A DNA stretch of 64,000 nt from Bog-950 sp046329535 (lineage in GTDB: Bacteria; Bacteroidota; Bacteroidia; Chitinophagales; LD1), in NCBI GenBank assembly GCA_046329535.1, contig JAXLUN010000003.1, positions 124,001 to 188,000 of the forward strand, written 5' to 3'. How positions within the stretch are numbered: position 1 is the first letter of the stretch; each line of letters begins with the position of its first letter. Shown here in pieces: positions 45,937-55,013 of this stretch. The position numbers and the translations under genes were made by a program. The notes under the pieces were generated by a model. The model was not told the DNA's origin. It made no database searches and worked only from the letters and a program-made list of their open reading frames with translations.

Positions 45937-46644
45937 ATGAATATTTTTTATTGCCCGAATGCGGTGTTAAGTGAATATTGTGAATTGGATGAGACCGAAT
46001 CCAGGCACCTGGTCACCGTGCTGCGTAAACGGGAAGGGGAAGAGGTAAAAGTGTTTGATGGCAAGGGAAATTTGTTTGGGGCTCGCATAGAAATCATTGG
46101 AAAGAAATTAACCACGCTCAACATCATCAAGCTACTGCAGGTAGATAACAAAACACAACCTAAACTCCACATAGCTATTGCCCCGCCCAAAAATATGGAG
46201 CGGTTGGAATGGTTTGCCGAAAAGGCAACTGAAATAGGTGTTCATGAAATAACTCCCATTATCTGCAAACATTCTGAACGAAAGGAGTTGCGTACTGATA
46301 GAATTGAAAAAGTTCTACTCGGTGCCAGTAAGCAGAGTTTAAAACTAACTATTCCTCGGTTTAATCCTCCGGTATCATTCAACAAGTTTGTAATTCAGAA
46401 ACGCCAGTTTGAACAACAGTTTATTGCTTATTGCGAGGAAAAACCAATGCATCTGAAAGAAGCTTATCATGGTAAATTTGACGCTGTTATTCTGATAGGC
46501 CCCGAAGGTGATTTTACCAAAGAAGAAGTGTTGCTGGCATGCGGAAACAATTTCCAGATAGTATCACTGGGTAAAAGCCGTCTGCGACTGGAAACAGCGG
46601 CTATCTATGCCACCACTGTTTTTAATTTGGTAAACGAATCTTAA
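45937..46644 (+). CDS. rsmE: 16S rRNA (uracil1498-N3)-methyltransferase
   Basis: A 235-residue SPOUT methyltransferase that modifies U1498 of 16S rRNA. The N-terminal PUA-like part (residues ~1-70, HLVTVLRKREGEEVKVFDGK) is followed by the SPOUT knot domain: AIAPPKNMERLEWFAEKATE, GVHEITPI, then LIGPEGDFTKEE and LGKSRLRLETAAIYA. Length is normal. Its start is 4 nt from the stop of the preceding giant gene. Confidence 0.95.
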   Translation: MNIFYCPNAVLSEYCELDETESRHLVTVLRKREGEEVKVFDGKGNLFGARIEIIGKKLTTLNIIKLLQVDNKTQPKLHIAIAPPKNMERLEWFAEKATEIGVHEITPIICKHSERKELRTDRIEKVLLGASKQSLKLTIPRFNPPVSFNKFVIQKRQFEQQFIAYCEEKPMHLKEAYHGKFDAVILIGPEGDFTKEEVLLACGNNFQIVSLGKSRLRLETAAIYATTVFNLVNES

Positions 46645-46653
46645 TTTGTAACA

Positions 46654-47315
46654 ATGAAAAAAGCAATTGCACTTATTGCGCTCTATATTCTTATCACAGC
46701 TTTTATACCAACTGATAAGCCTCTGAAAATTGCTTTACTCAAATATAATGGAGGAGGAGATTGGTATGCCAATCCCACCTCACTTCCTAATCTCGCTAAA
46801 TACTGTAATCAGAATCTGAATATGAACATTGAAACTGATATTCCTACAGTTGAAGTTGGCAGTGCCGATTTGTTCAATTATCCGCTAGTGCATATGACAG
46901 GACATGGCAATGTGTTGTTCAATGACCAAGAGTTGGACAACTTGCGGGCATATCTTATTAGCGGAAGGGGATTTTTACATACCGATAGTAATTACGGTAT
47001 GGATAAATTTATCAGACCACAACTGGATAAGTTGTTTGCCAAATGTAAATTGGTAAACTTGCCGTTTTTCTCACCCAGATTTTCACCAAAAGTTTGATTT
47101 CAATAATGGCTTACAAAAATTCATGAGCATGACTGAACAGCCCGCAGTCTTTTGGATATTCTACAGAAAACGGGATATGGTTGCTCTCTACACCTATGAG
47201 TGCGATTTAGGTGATGGATGGGGAAGATGCTAACGTGCACTAAAGACAGCAACGAAGTCAGGGAAAAAGCACTCAAAATGGGGGCAAATATCATCCGCTA
47301 CGTATTCAGCAATTA
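46654..47315 (+). pseudogene. DUF4159 family protein, frameshifted
   Basis: ATG 46654 opens a signal peptide (MKKAIALIALYILITAFI) and a DUF4159 domain: ALLKYNGGGDWYANPTSLPN, later LVHMTGHGNVLF and FLHTDSNYGMDKF. The frame ends at 47097, but the expected continuation appears in other frames up to TAA 47315 (HQKFDFNNGLPK; YTYECDLGDGW; EKALKMGANIIRYVFSN). The intact protein would have ~215 residues. Several single-base shifts lie after ~47080. Its 3' end overlaps that of convergent pyrD by about 10 nt. DUF4159 proteins have no known function to my knowledge. Confidence 0.75.
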
Positions 47316-48352
47316 AGATTTATATTTTTCAAAAGAACGCGGTGACTACTACTTATCAATGCAGGTCCTTCGTATATAAACCCTGAATACAATTGAATCA
47401 GCTCAGCACCTGCATCTATTTTTTCTAAAGCATCTTTTACATTCATAATACCACCTACACCAATAACAGGAATAGTAGATTTTGAACGTATGTATTTGAC
47501 TACCTCTGTGAAAAAGACAACTTAGTCAATGGTTTACCGCTTAAATCCCCCTGCTCCATAATTTTCCGCTTCAGCATGCGAGTAGCTAAGTCCACCGGGA
47601 AACCGTAGTGTTAGTAGCTACAATACCCTGTATTTTAGTTTGCTGAACAACACCTAATTACATCAATTTTATTCATCGGTTAAATCAGGAGGCAATTTTG
47701 AGTAAGATAGGTTTACGGTTTTAACCTGCCTGTTATTATAGTCTTGCAGTGAATTCAAAATAGAGCTAATGAATCCTTATCCTGCAGCGCTCGAAGGCCC
47801 GGTGTATTGGGCGAGCTTACATTCACTACAAAGTAGTCAGCATAGATCCGAACAATAACCAGAAACAATATTCGTAATCACGGATAGCATCTTCGTTAGG
47901 TGTAATCTTTGTTTTTGCCAATATTGGCACCTACTATTATGTTTGATTTTCTTCGCTTCAATTTCTGAACCGCCACTTCAGCACCTACATTATTAAATCC
48001 CATACGATTAATTAAAGCGTCATCCTTAACCAGGCGAAACAATCTAGGTTTATCATTGCCCGGCTGAGGCTTGGGGGTGACTGTTCCTATCTACCTGACA
48101 GAATCCCAAAGCACCCATTTCATCAATTACATCCCCGTTTTTATCTAAACCTGCCGCCAGACCTACCGGATTAGGAAAGTCTAATCCAAAAATCTGTCGA
48201 TGTAGAGAATTGTCTTTTACCCCAGCACCGGCTACTAGCTTAAGCAAGGAAGGAAATCTACCGGCCAATTGCAGGTTATGAATAGTAAAATGATGAGCTT
48301 CTTCAGGGTCTAATTGAAACAATAGTTTCTTCAAAAGAGGATATAGGTTCAT
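47306..48352 (-). pseudogene. pyrD: Dihydroorotate dehydrogenase (quinone), frameshifted
   Basis: A class 2 PyrD of normal length (~345 residues) can be followed across the span, but in changing frames. The start at 48352 is clean for ~85 residues (LDPEEAHHFTIHNLQLAG; NPVGLAAGLDKNGDVIDEMG). Later pieces are VGANIGKN, TNTT, YIRSKSTIPVIGVGGI and the end DAGAELIQLYSGFIYEGPAL. The enzyme oxidises dihydroorotate to orotate with membrane quinones in pyrimidine synthesis. As most free-living bacteria need it, the many indels probably reflect sequence error, unless another copy exists elsewhere. Confidence 0.8.
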
Positions 48353-48460
48353 ATGGCAAATATAAAAACCCAGATAAGCAACGGCCGTGAATTATGTATA
48401 CAGTAAAGAAGATTGCTGCTCTGAATCATTCTTGTATTTTTACAACAAAATCACAACAAT

Positions 48461-48860
48461 ATGAAAACCAAAATGCTTTTTATCGCTCTTGCTCTAATAA
48501 CCTCTCTCTCTTCCTGCAAAAGATTTGGCCAGTGACTGGGTGGGAACGTACGATGGAACAACAGGTTCAGGAAATGTGCAACGTGTGGTAGTTACAAAAG
48601 TAAATGACAACACCATTAAGATGGAACTTCAAACTCAGGTATTATTAAGCTATGCCACATTTGCCACCATCGCTAATGCTAAAGTCTCTTCATCAACTTT
48701 GGCCACAGTTGATGAGGATGGAACTGTATATGGCTATACCGGAGTTTATCATTTTCCAGGGCCGCTTCACGAGACAGAGGAAGCACACTGACCTCAGCAA
48801 TGCCATCAGCTGCAGACAGGTGCCACAACCCTGTACTATAACTTTTCAGGAACCCGATAA
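48461..48860 (+). pseudogene. Small lipoprotein, frameshifted
   Basis: ATG 48461 opens a lipoprotein signal peptide (MLFIALALITSLSSC) that stops after ~24 codons. The mature part continues in the next frame from ~48525 (SDWVGTYDGTTGSGNVQRV) and, after another shift near 48765-48800, ends GATTLYYNFSGTR before TAA 48860. Joined, it would be ~130 residues of beta-rich lipoprotein of unknown function. It lies in the same indel-rich stretch as pyrD. Confidence 0.65.
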
Positions 48861-48872
48861 GGCTTACTTTTT

Positions 48873-49630
48873 ATGAATTATACACTGATAACAGGTGCCA
48901 GTAAAGGCATAGGCAAAGCTTTTGCTTACGAATGTGCCAATCGCGGATTGAACCTGATTTTGGTAGCACGCTCTCAACATTTATTGGAAGAAATTGCTGG
49001 CGAGCTTTCGAAAAAAGGTGTAACGGTTCATACACATACAGCCGATTTACTGGATCATGCTGTACACAAAAAAATCTTCAGCTGGATAAAAGAGAATGGC
49101 TGGAACGTGAATATGCTTATCAATAATGCCGGTATGGGCTACTTTGGTCAGTTCGATAAAAAGCCATTGGAAAAACACCTGGAGGTAATGCATTTAAACA
49201 TGGACTCAATGATTAAAATGGCACATGAGTTTCTATATTCAACTGATTCCAATCAAAAACGCTACCTGCTTAACACGGCCAGTACCGGAGCCTTTCAACC
49301 CACACCATATGTGGCTGTATATTGTGCCACCAAAATCATTTATGCTATCCTTCTTTCGAAGAAGCTATTCGATATGAACTGAGAAATCAGAACGTGAATG
49401 TAACAGCCTTATGCCCGGGTGGCACCGAAAGTGAATTCTTTTCACCGGCCGGGATGGAAAAAGTAGTCGAGAAAAATGCCCGATTTATGATGAAAGCAGA
49501 TGCGGTAGCACGTGTAGGTTTAGAGGGTCTGCTAAAAAACAAATCTGTAGTAGTTCGCTTACTCAACAAGGTGAGGGCTTTTTCCGTCCCCTTACTTCCC
49601 AACAGATTAGTGGTGCCAAGTCACAGCTAA
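48873..49630 (+). pseudogene. Short-chain dehydrogenase/reductase, frameshifted
   Basis: A classical SDR of ~250 residues interrupted once in the middle and again at the end. The first 155 or so residues are intact: TGASKGIGKAF nucleotide loop, MLINNAGMG, and the active-site AVYCATK motif. Near 49340-49370 the frame shifts; the rest follows as EEAIRYELRNQNVNVTALCP and GGTESEFFSPAGMEKV. The end near 49610 also seems shifted (the natural ending would read on past 49630). It reduces or oxidises an unidentified carbonyl or alcohol with NAD(P)H. No recognisable gene is seen in 49631-49846. Confidence 0.75.
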
Positions 49631-49865
49631 ATTTTGAACAAATCTTGCTTCCCTTTTTAGCGGGTCGATTATTCTGCCAATCAATGATCTTCTGTGTAAG
49701 TTCAGGCTATTCATCTTTTGAACCTAATTTCTCTACAGGTGTTAATGTTTGAGGTGTGAGAAACTGGTAAGAGAATAAGTTAACCATACAATTCAATTTG
49801 AAATAAATTACCGCCTTATTCGTGACTATCTAAAAATGATTTAGAAATGTTACAGTCCATTTTGT

Positions 49866-51086
49866 TTGCCATCATTAGCATCAGTTTATGGAATTATCGA
49901 ATACTACGGGTATTTGGCAGGCTATACTGCCACCGTTATTAATCCTACCAACATATCGAAAGCTAAAATTATCTATTGGGAGTGTTCAGCGGGCTTGTTA
50001 CTGATGTTTATGTCTTACCGCCCTTTTCTTTATAAATACATGCCCAAGCAGTTAGGAACATACCTAGCCGTTTTCTTTGTGGTGTTATTGTTGTCTAAAT
50101 TAGTGGTGCTCTTATTTCTTTTTCCTGAGGACCTTACCCGACTATTCAAATTTACTTTGGCTAAGTTTTCCTCATCCACGTCCACCAGCGGAACAGGTAT
50201 TACCCGAAGTGAGTTTCTAAGCAAAGCAGCTTTGGTGGCTGCTGCAGTTCCTGCCGGAACGCTGCTCTATGGCGTGGTAGTAAACGCCTATAACTATCAG
50301 TTTAGAAAAACAACTATCAAATTCCCCAATCTGCCCGATGCATTTAATGGATTTAAAATTGTGCAGTTATCAGACATACACTCCGGTAGCTTTAATAAAA
50401 CAGAACCTATTGTGGAGGTAATAAAAAAGATAAATAGTTTGAATGCCGATGTGATTCTGTTCACCGGAGATTTGGTAAATAATACTTCGGATGAGATGGA
50501 TACTTTCATGGATATATTTAACCAGTTAAAGGCCAAGCATGGAGTATTTTCCATTACCGGCAACCATGATTATGGAGATTATGTACCTTGGGACACCCCG
50601 GAAGCCAAAGTGGCCAACTTTGAAAAGTTTAAAGGCATTCATAAAGCCTTGGGTTGGGACTTGCTATTGAATGAAAATCGCCTAATAGAACGCAATGGGG
50701 AGAAAATAGCGCTTATTGGAATTGAGAATTGGGGCGGAGGCAGATTTGCTAAATATGGTAAACTGAATAAAGCCTATCAAGGAACGAAAGAAATTCCTTT
50801 TAAAATTCTATTGAGTCATGACCCGTCTCACTGGGATGCGCAGGTACGCGGTAATTATCCCGATATTGATTTAACCTTAAGCGGCCACACGCATGGGGCA
50901 CAGTTTGGCATTGAAAATAAATGGCTTAAGTGGAGTCCCTCGCAATACATTTACAAGCAATGGGCTGGTGTGTATAATGAAGGGAAACAGTTTCTGTATG
51001 TGAATCGAGGTTTTGGATTTTTAGGTTACCCCGGAAGAGTCGGTATTCTGCCGGAGGTAGCCGTTCTTACGCTTGAGAAAGCGTAA
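49866..51086 (+). CDS. Membrane-anchored metallophosphoesterase
   Basis: A ~400-residue phosphoesterase. Two or three N-terminal membrane segments (to ~residue 130) precede a calcineurin-like domain with LSDIHSG (~170), FTGDLVNN (~200), GNHDYGDY (~232), LLSHDP (~318) and SGHTHG (~338), the full metal-binding set. The enzyme likely acts on the outer face of the inner membrane, perhaps on lipid-linked phosphates. The start is uncertain: the TTG at 49866 is unusual, and an ATG at 49847 (MLQSILFAIISISL) begins in a different frame, so a one-base shift near 49885-49915 is likely. Confidence 0.82.
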   Translation: MPSLASVYGIIEYYGYLAGYTATVINPTNISKAKIIYWECSAGLLLMFMSYRPFLYKYMPKQLGTYLAVFFVVLLLSKLVVLLFLFPEDLTRLFKFTLAKFSSSTSTSGTGITRSEFLSKAALVAAAVPAGTLLYGVVVNAYNYQFRKTTIKFPNLPDAFNGFKIVQLSDIHSGSFNKTEPIVEVIKKINSLNADVILFTGDLVNNTSDEMDTFMDIFNQLKAKHGVFSITGNHDYGDYVPWDTPEAKVANFEKFKGIHKALGWDLLLNENRLIERNGEKIALIGIENWGGGRFAKYGKLNKAYQGTKEIPFKILLSHDPSHWDAQVRGNYPDIDLTLSGHTHGAQFGIENKWLKWSPSQYIYKQWAGVYNEGKQFLYVNRGFGFLGYPGRVGILPEVAVLTLEKA

Positions 51087-51111
51087 GAACGTTCATTTAT
51101 TCCTTGTGAAA

Positions 51112-51996
51112 CTACTTGGCAGCTTTTGTCCCCAATACCTTAGCCATTGTTTCACCAATTGCAGCAGGAGAATCTACAACGGTAATACCACACTCACGCA
51201 TAATCTGCATTTTAGCAGCAGCTGTATCGTCTTTTCCTCCAATAATGGCTCCGGCATGTCCCATTCTTCTACCGGCAGGAGCAGTTTGCCCGGCAATAAA
51301 CCCAACTACCGGTTTGGTTCCGTTTGCTTTAATCCATCGAGCAGCATCTGCTTCCAGACTTCCACCAATTTCACCAATCATGATAATACCATCGGTGTCC
51401 GGGTCGTTCATAAACAACTCAACGGCTTCTTTGGTAGTAGTTCCGATAATAGGATCCCCACCAATACCGATAGCCGTAGATACCCCCAAGCCTGCTTTAG
51501 CAACCTGATCCGCAGCTTCGTATGTCAATGTTCCTGATTTAGAAACAATACCTACTCTTCCTTTTTTGAAAACGAAGCCTGGCATAATTCCCACCTTAGC
51601 TTCTTCGGGAGTAATAACTCCGGGACAATTGGGACCTACTAATCTTGTCTTTTTATCACTCAGATATGACTTGGCTTTTACCATATCCTGAACAGGTATA
51701 CCTTCCGTAATACAAACAATCAACTCCACTCCTGCATCGGCCGCTTCCATAATTGCATCAGCTGCAAAAGCCGGAGGAACAAAAATGATACTTACATTAC
51801 AACCGGTTGCCTTACGGGCATCGGCTACGGTATTAAACACCGGCTTATCTAAATGAGTTTCTCCGCCTTTACCTGGAGTAACACCTCCAATCACATTGGT
51901 TCCGTATTCTATCATTTGTGTAGCGTGAAAAGATCCCTCCTTGCCGGTGAATCCCTGTACTACAATCTTTGAATTTTTGTTTACCAGTACTGACAT
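51112..51996 (-). CDS. sucD: Succinyl-CoA synthetase alpha subunit
   Basis: A 294-residue TCA-cycle subunit that carries the phosphorylated His and binds CoA. CoA-binding signatures are VQGFTGKEGSFHATQMIEYG and the following GVTPGKGG; the active His is in RRMGHAGAI at ~residue 245. The beta subunit sucC is not adjacent, which is common in Bacteroidota. It is the last of three minus-strand genes, starting 23 nt after mlaF, so it may be co-transcribed with the lipid transporter. Confidence 0.96.
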   Translation of the reverse strand: MSVLVNKNSKIVVQGFTGKEGSFHATQMIEYGTNVIGGVTPGKGGETHLDKPVFNTVADARKATGCNVSIIFVPPAFAADAIMEAADAGVELIVCITEGIPVQDMVKAKSYLSDKKTRLVGPNCPGVITPEEAKVGIMPGFVFKKGRVGIVSKSGTLTYEAADQVAKAGLGVSTAIGIGGDPIIGTTTKEAVELFMNDPDTDGIIMIGEIGGSLEADAARWIKANGTKPVVGFIAGQTAPAGRRMGHAGAIIGGKDDTAAAKMQIMRECGITVVDSPAAIGETMAKVLGTKAAK

Positions 51997-52019
51997 ATCT
52001 GTTGTTTTAATTTGAGCAA

Positions 52020-52778
52020 TTAATATTTCGCATGATTCCGAAGGTCTTTCAAAAAATCGGAGGCGAATATAAAATCAAAAAGTTCACCCTCGGTTATTTT
52101 CATAATTTCTTTATTGGTGCCCTCCCAGTATTTTTTCCCTTCATGAAGAAACACAACATGATCACCAATACCCATCACAGAATTCATATCGTGGGTGTTA
52201 ATTACAGTTGTCATATCAAACTCTTGTGTAATTTCTTTGATAAGATGGTCTATGACAATGGAGGTTTTAGGATCGAGGCCTGAGTTAGGTTCATCGCAAA
52301 AAAGATACTTTGGATTCATTACTATGGCTCTTGCAATACCGACCCTCTTTTTCATACCACCTGATAGTTCGCCTGGGAATTTCTTATTGGTATTTGGCAA
52401 ATTTACCCGACCCAGACAGAAGTTAACCCGGTCATTTTTTTCGCCTATACTCATTTCTGTAAACATATCCAGTGGAAAACGTACATTCTCTTCAACGGTT
52501 AATGAATCGAACAGCGCTGTGCCCTGAAAAAGCATGCCTATTTCTCTGCGTACTACTTTCCGGTCATCGAACTTCATTCCGGTCAAATTTCTACCATCAA
52601 ATTCTATAATTCCGGAATCGGGTTCCAGCAAACCTACCATGCATTTAATAGTGACTGTTTTACCTGAACCAGATTTACCTATGACCAAATTACACTTTCC
52701 GTTTTCAAAAACGGCAGATATTCCTTTCAACACCTCGTGCTCGCCAAAATTTTTCCGGATGTCTTTAATCTCAATCAC
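52020..52778 (-). CDS. mlaF: ABC transporter ATPase, MlaF type
   Basis: A 252-residue ATPase that would power phospholipid exchange at the inner membrane. Walker A GKSGSGKT at ~33-40, the signature LSGGMKKRVGIARAI at ~138-152, Walker B YLFCDEP and the switch His in NTHD are all present. It overlaps the permease gene by 4 nt (ATGA type), so the two are translated together. No mlaD or mlaC gene adjoins. Other lipid ABC families have the same layout, so the substrate is inferred. Confidence 0.88.
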   Translation of the reverse strand: MIEIKDIRKNFGEHEVLKGISAVFENGKCNLVIGKSGSGKTVTIKCMVGLLEPDSGIIEFDGRNLTGMKFDDRKVVRREIGMLFQGTALFDSLTVEENVRFPLDMFTEMSIGEKNDRVNFCLGRVNLPNTNKKFPGELSGGMKKRVGIARAIVMNPKYLFCDEPNSGLDPKTSIVIDHLIKEITQEFDMTTVINTHDMNSVMGIGDHVVFLHEGKKYWEGTNKEIMKITEGELFDFIFASDFLKDLRNHAKY

Positions 52779-53518
52779 AGTAATAGGAAGGCTACAAAAA
52801 AGTTAACAATAATCATGATAATAGAACTGAGTACCACAGCCTGGGTTGAAGATTTCCCGATTTCGATGGAGCCACCCTCTACTGTAAACCCTTTGAAGCA
52901 GGAAACAGATGTCATGATAAACCCGAACAATACGGACTTAACCAACATGATAAATACATCGTATCCATCAAAGCCATCGGTTACACCTCTGAAATACTCT
53001 GTAGTGGAATAAAACCCTCCCATTAAACCAGCAATCCATCCACCAAGTATGCCTAAAAACACAGCTATCACCACCAACATAGGCACCACAAAGATAGACG
53101 CGCCTATTTTAGGGCCAATCAAATATGCCGGAGTATTCACACCCATTATTTCGTACGCATCAATTTGTTCTGAAATACGCATGGTTCCCAACTCGGAAGC
53201 TATGTTAGAACCAACTTTTCCGGCTAACAAGAGTGCAGAAATGGTTGGTGCCAATTCTAATATCATTCCTTTTCTTACAATAGAACCAATCCACCACATA
53301 GGCACCAGACTGATACTACGAAATTGATAAGCAAACTGCACTGCGCTTACCATTCCAATAAAAGTTGATACAATAGCAATAATAGGTAAGGAGCCGATAC
53401 CTATGTCACGAGCCTGTCGGAAAGTCTCGTTCCAATACATTTGCGCCTTCTCAGGTTTTGAAAAGGACCGGGAAATTAAAGTGAGATAGCTTCCAAGCTG
53501 CTCAAAAAATTTTAGCAT
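52775..53518 (-). CDS. mlaE: ABC transporter permease, MlaE type
   Basis: A 247-residue MlaE-family permease with five or six hydrophobic segments. Family motifs are IVSTFIGMVSAVQFAYQF at ~45-62, ELAPTISALLLAGKVGSNIA at ~90-109 and ELGTMRISEQIDAYEIMGV at ~111-129. Together with the ATPase it forms the inner-membrane engine of a lipid transporter. It begins at 53518 with 70 nt to a divergent SDR gene; that gap should carry both promoters, though I see no full consensus there. Confidence 0.9.
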   Translation of the reverse strand: MLKFFEQLGSYLTLISRSFSKPEKAQMYWNETFRQARDIGIGSLPIIAIVSTFIGMVSAVQFAYQFRSISLVPMWWIGSIVRKGMILELAPTISALLLAGKVGSNIASELGTMRISEQIDAYEIMGVNTPAYLIGPKIGASIFVVPMLVVIAVFLGILGGWIAGLMGGFYSTTEYFRGVTDGFDGYDVFIMLVKSVLFGFIMTSVSCFKGFTVEGGSIEIGKSSTQAVVLSSIIMIIVNFFVAFLLL

Positions 53519-53588
53519 AAGATAGGGTGCTAAGAAAGGAAAATTTTGACATTTAACTGCTTATAGTCTAAAGTTATAAGTTTACGGT

Positions 53589-54290
53589 ATGAATAAGAAA
53601 ATTGCCATAACAGGTGCCACGAAAGGAATTGGAAAAGCAATAGCCCAAAAATTTGCAACAGAAGGGTGGGATTTAGCTCTTTGCGCCCGAAATGAAAATG
53701 ACCTCCTAAGGCTAAAATCTGAACTTCATTCTCCTAAGATTGAAATACTCACACAGACTTGTGATGTTGGCAAAAAAGAGGAAGTAAAGCTATTGGCAGA
53801 TAAAATACTAGCGCAGTTGGGCCGAGTAGATGTTATTATTAACAACGCAGGTATTTTCATCCCCGGACAAGTGATAAACGAAGCTGAAGGAACACTGGAG
53901 AAACTTATAGAAACTAATCTATATAGTGCCTACCACTTCAGCCGAATGTTACTTCCGAAAATGATACAAAACAAAAGCGGTCATATTTTCAATATGTGTT
54001 CGGTAGCCAGCATAAACGCCTACCCCAATGGAGGTTCTTACTCAATATCTAAATTCGCCATGTTGGGCCTATCAAAAGCATTGCGTGAAGAATTAAAGCC
54101 TCACTCGATAAAAGTAACTTCGATTATACCGGGAGCAACCTTAACGGATTCATGGAGCGGAACCAACCTACCGGAATCAAGATTTATGAAACCCGAAGAT
54201 ATTGCTAATGCTGTTTGGGATATTTACCATTTATCGGAATCTACCGTTGTAGAAGAAATAGTTCTGCGTCCTGTTCTAGGTGACCTGTAA
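53589..54290 (+). CDS. Short-chain dehydrogenase/reductase
   Basis: A 233-residue classical SDR. The dinucleotide loop TGATKGIGKAIA is at ~7-18, NNAG at ~83-86, the catalytic Ser in MCSVAS, and the active-site SYSISK motif (Tyr and Lys) at ~152-157. It is close in form to 3-oxoacyl-ACP reductase or sepiapterin-type reductases, but the substrate is not visible. It is intact, in contrast with the broken SDR at 48.9 kb, and is not a close copy of it. Confidence 0.83.
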   Translation: MNKKIAITGATKGIGKAIAQKFATEGWDLALCARNENDLLRLKSELHSPKIEILTQTCDVGKKEEVKLLADKILAQLGRVDVIINNAGIFIPGQVINEAEGTLEKLIETNLYSAYHFSRMLLPKMIQNKSGHIFNMCSVASINAYPNGGSYSISKFAMLGLSKALREELKPHSIKVTSIIPGATLTDSWSGTNLPESRFMKPEDIANAVWDIYHLSESTVVEEIVLRPVLGDL

Positions 54291-54380
54291 TTTAAAAACT
54301 TGTTAAGCTGGCAACACAAAATGAAAAAAAACAGGTGGATATGATTCAGCCTCTTATTTTTGAAACATAAATTATAAAGC

Positions 54381-54926
54381 ATGAAAAAAGTATTCTTTCT
54401 ATTTATCACTCTGGTGTATATAAACAATATGTCAGCACAAACTGCTACTAAAGAAAAAGCCACCACCACGGTAGATCACAGCCACGATCATGACGGACAT
54501 TCTCACGAAGCAGAACCTTCAAAAACAGAAGGCGGCCCTGTAATCATCAATCCAAACGCAGCAAAAATGTCGTTTAAGGAGGAGACTTACGACTTTAAAG
54601 AAATACCGGAAGGTCCACAAGTAACTCATGAGTTTAAATTTACAAATACCGGTAAAGAGCCGTTGGTTTTATCCAATGTTCGCGCCAGTTGCGGATGTAC
54701 TACTCCTAGTTGGCCCAAAGAGCCCATTCTACCTGGAAAAGATGCGGCTATACTAGTTACCTATAATACGCAAGGTCGCCCGGGCAATTTCAGTAAATCT
54801 ATCACCATTACTTCCAATTCAGATTCTCCGAACAAGGTTATCTACATTAAAGGTGAAGTAGTAAAAGCAGAACCAGAAAAATCTGTTCCCTTGGAGCAAC
54901 CGAGTATGCTAAGTCCAAGAAACTAA
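54381..54926 (+). CDS. DUF1573 protein with His-rich N-terminal segment
   Basis: A 181-residue exported protein with signal peptide 1-20 (ending in NMSAQT). A His/Asp stretch at ~33-47 (DHSHDHDGHSHE) could bind metal ions. The DUF1573 beta-sandwich follows at ~65-160: KEETYDFKEIPEGPQVTHEF, then VRASCGCTTPSWPKEPI with the two conserved cysteines and GRPGNFSKSITITSNS. Function of the domain is not known. The C-terminal ~20 residues are a polar tail. A clear terminator follows. Confidence 0.85.
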   Translation: MKKVFFLFITLVYINNMSAQTATKEKATTTVDHSHDHDGHSHEAEPSKTEGGPVIINPNAAKMSFKEETYDFKEIPEGPQVTHEFKFTNTGKEPLVLSNVRASCGCTTPSWPKEPILPGKDAAILVTYNTQGRPGNFSKSITITSNSDSPNKVIYIKGEVVKAEPEKSVPLEQPSMLSPRN

Positions 54927-54946
54927 ACCAGATAGGCCCAATAACT

Positions 54947-54978
54947 AAAACTCCATCACATTTATTTGATGGAGTTTT
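54947..54978 (+). terminator. Terminator after the DUF1573 gene
   Basis: AAAACTCCATCA (54947-54958) pairs with TGATGGAGTTTT (54967-54978), with an 8-nt loop and a T-run, 21 nt past the stop. Confidence 0.85.
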
Positions 54979-55013
54979 TTATTTCTTCGCTTCTCAATAT
55001 TAACTTTTAAGCC

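Noticed and set aside
48873..54290. The two SDR genes as a recent duplication
   Set aside because: They share family motifs only; the sequences around them differ throughout.
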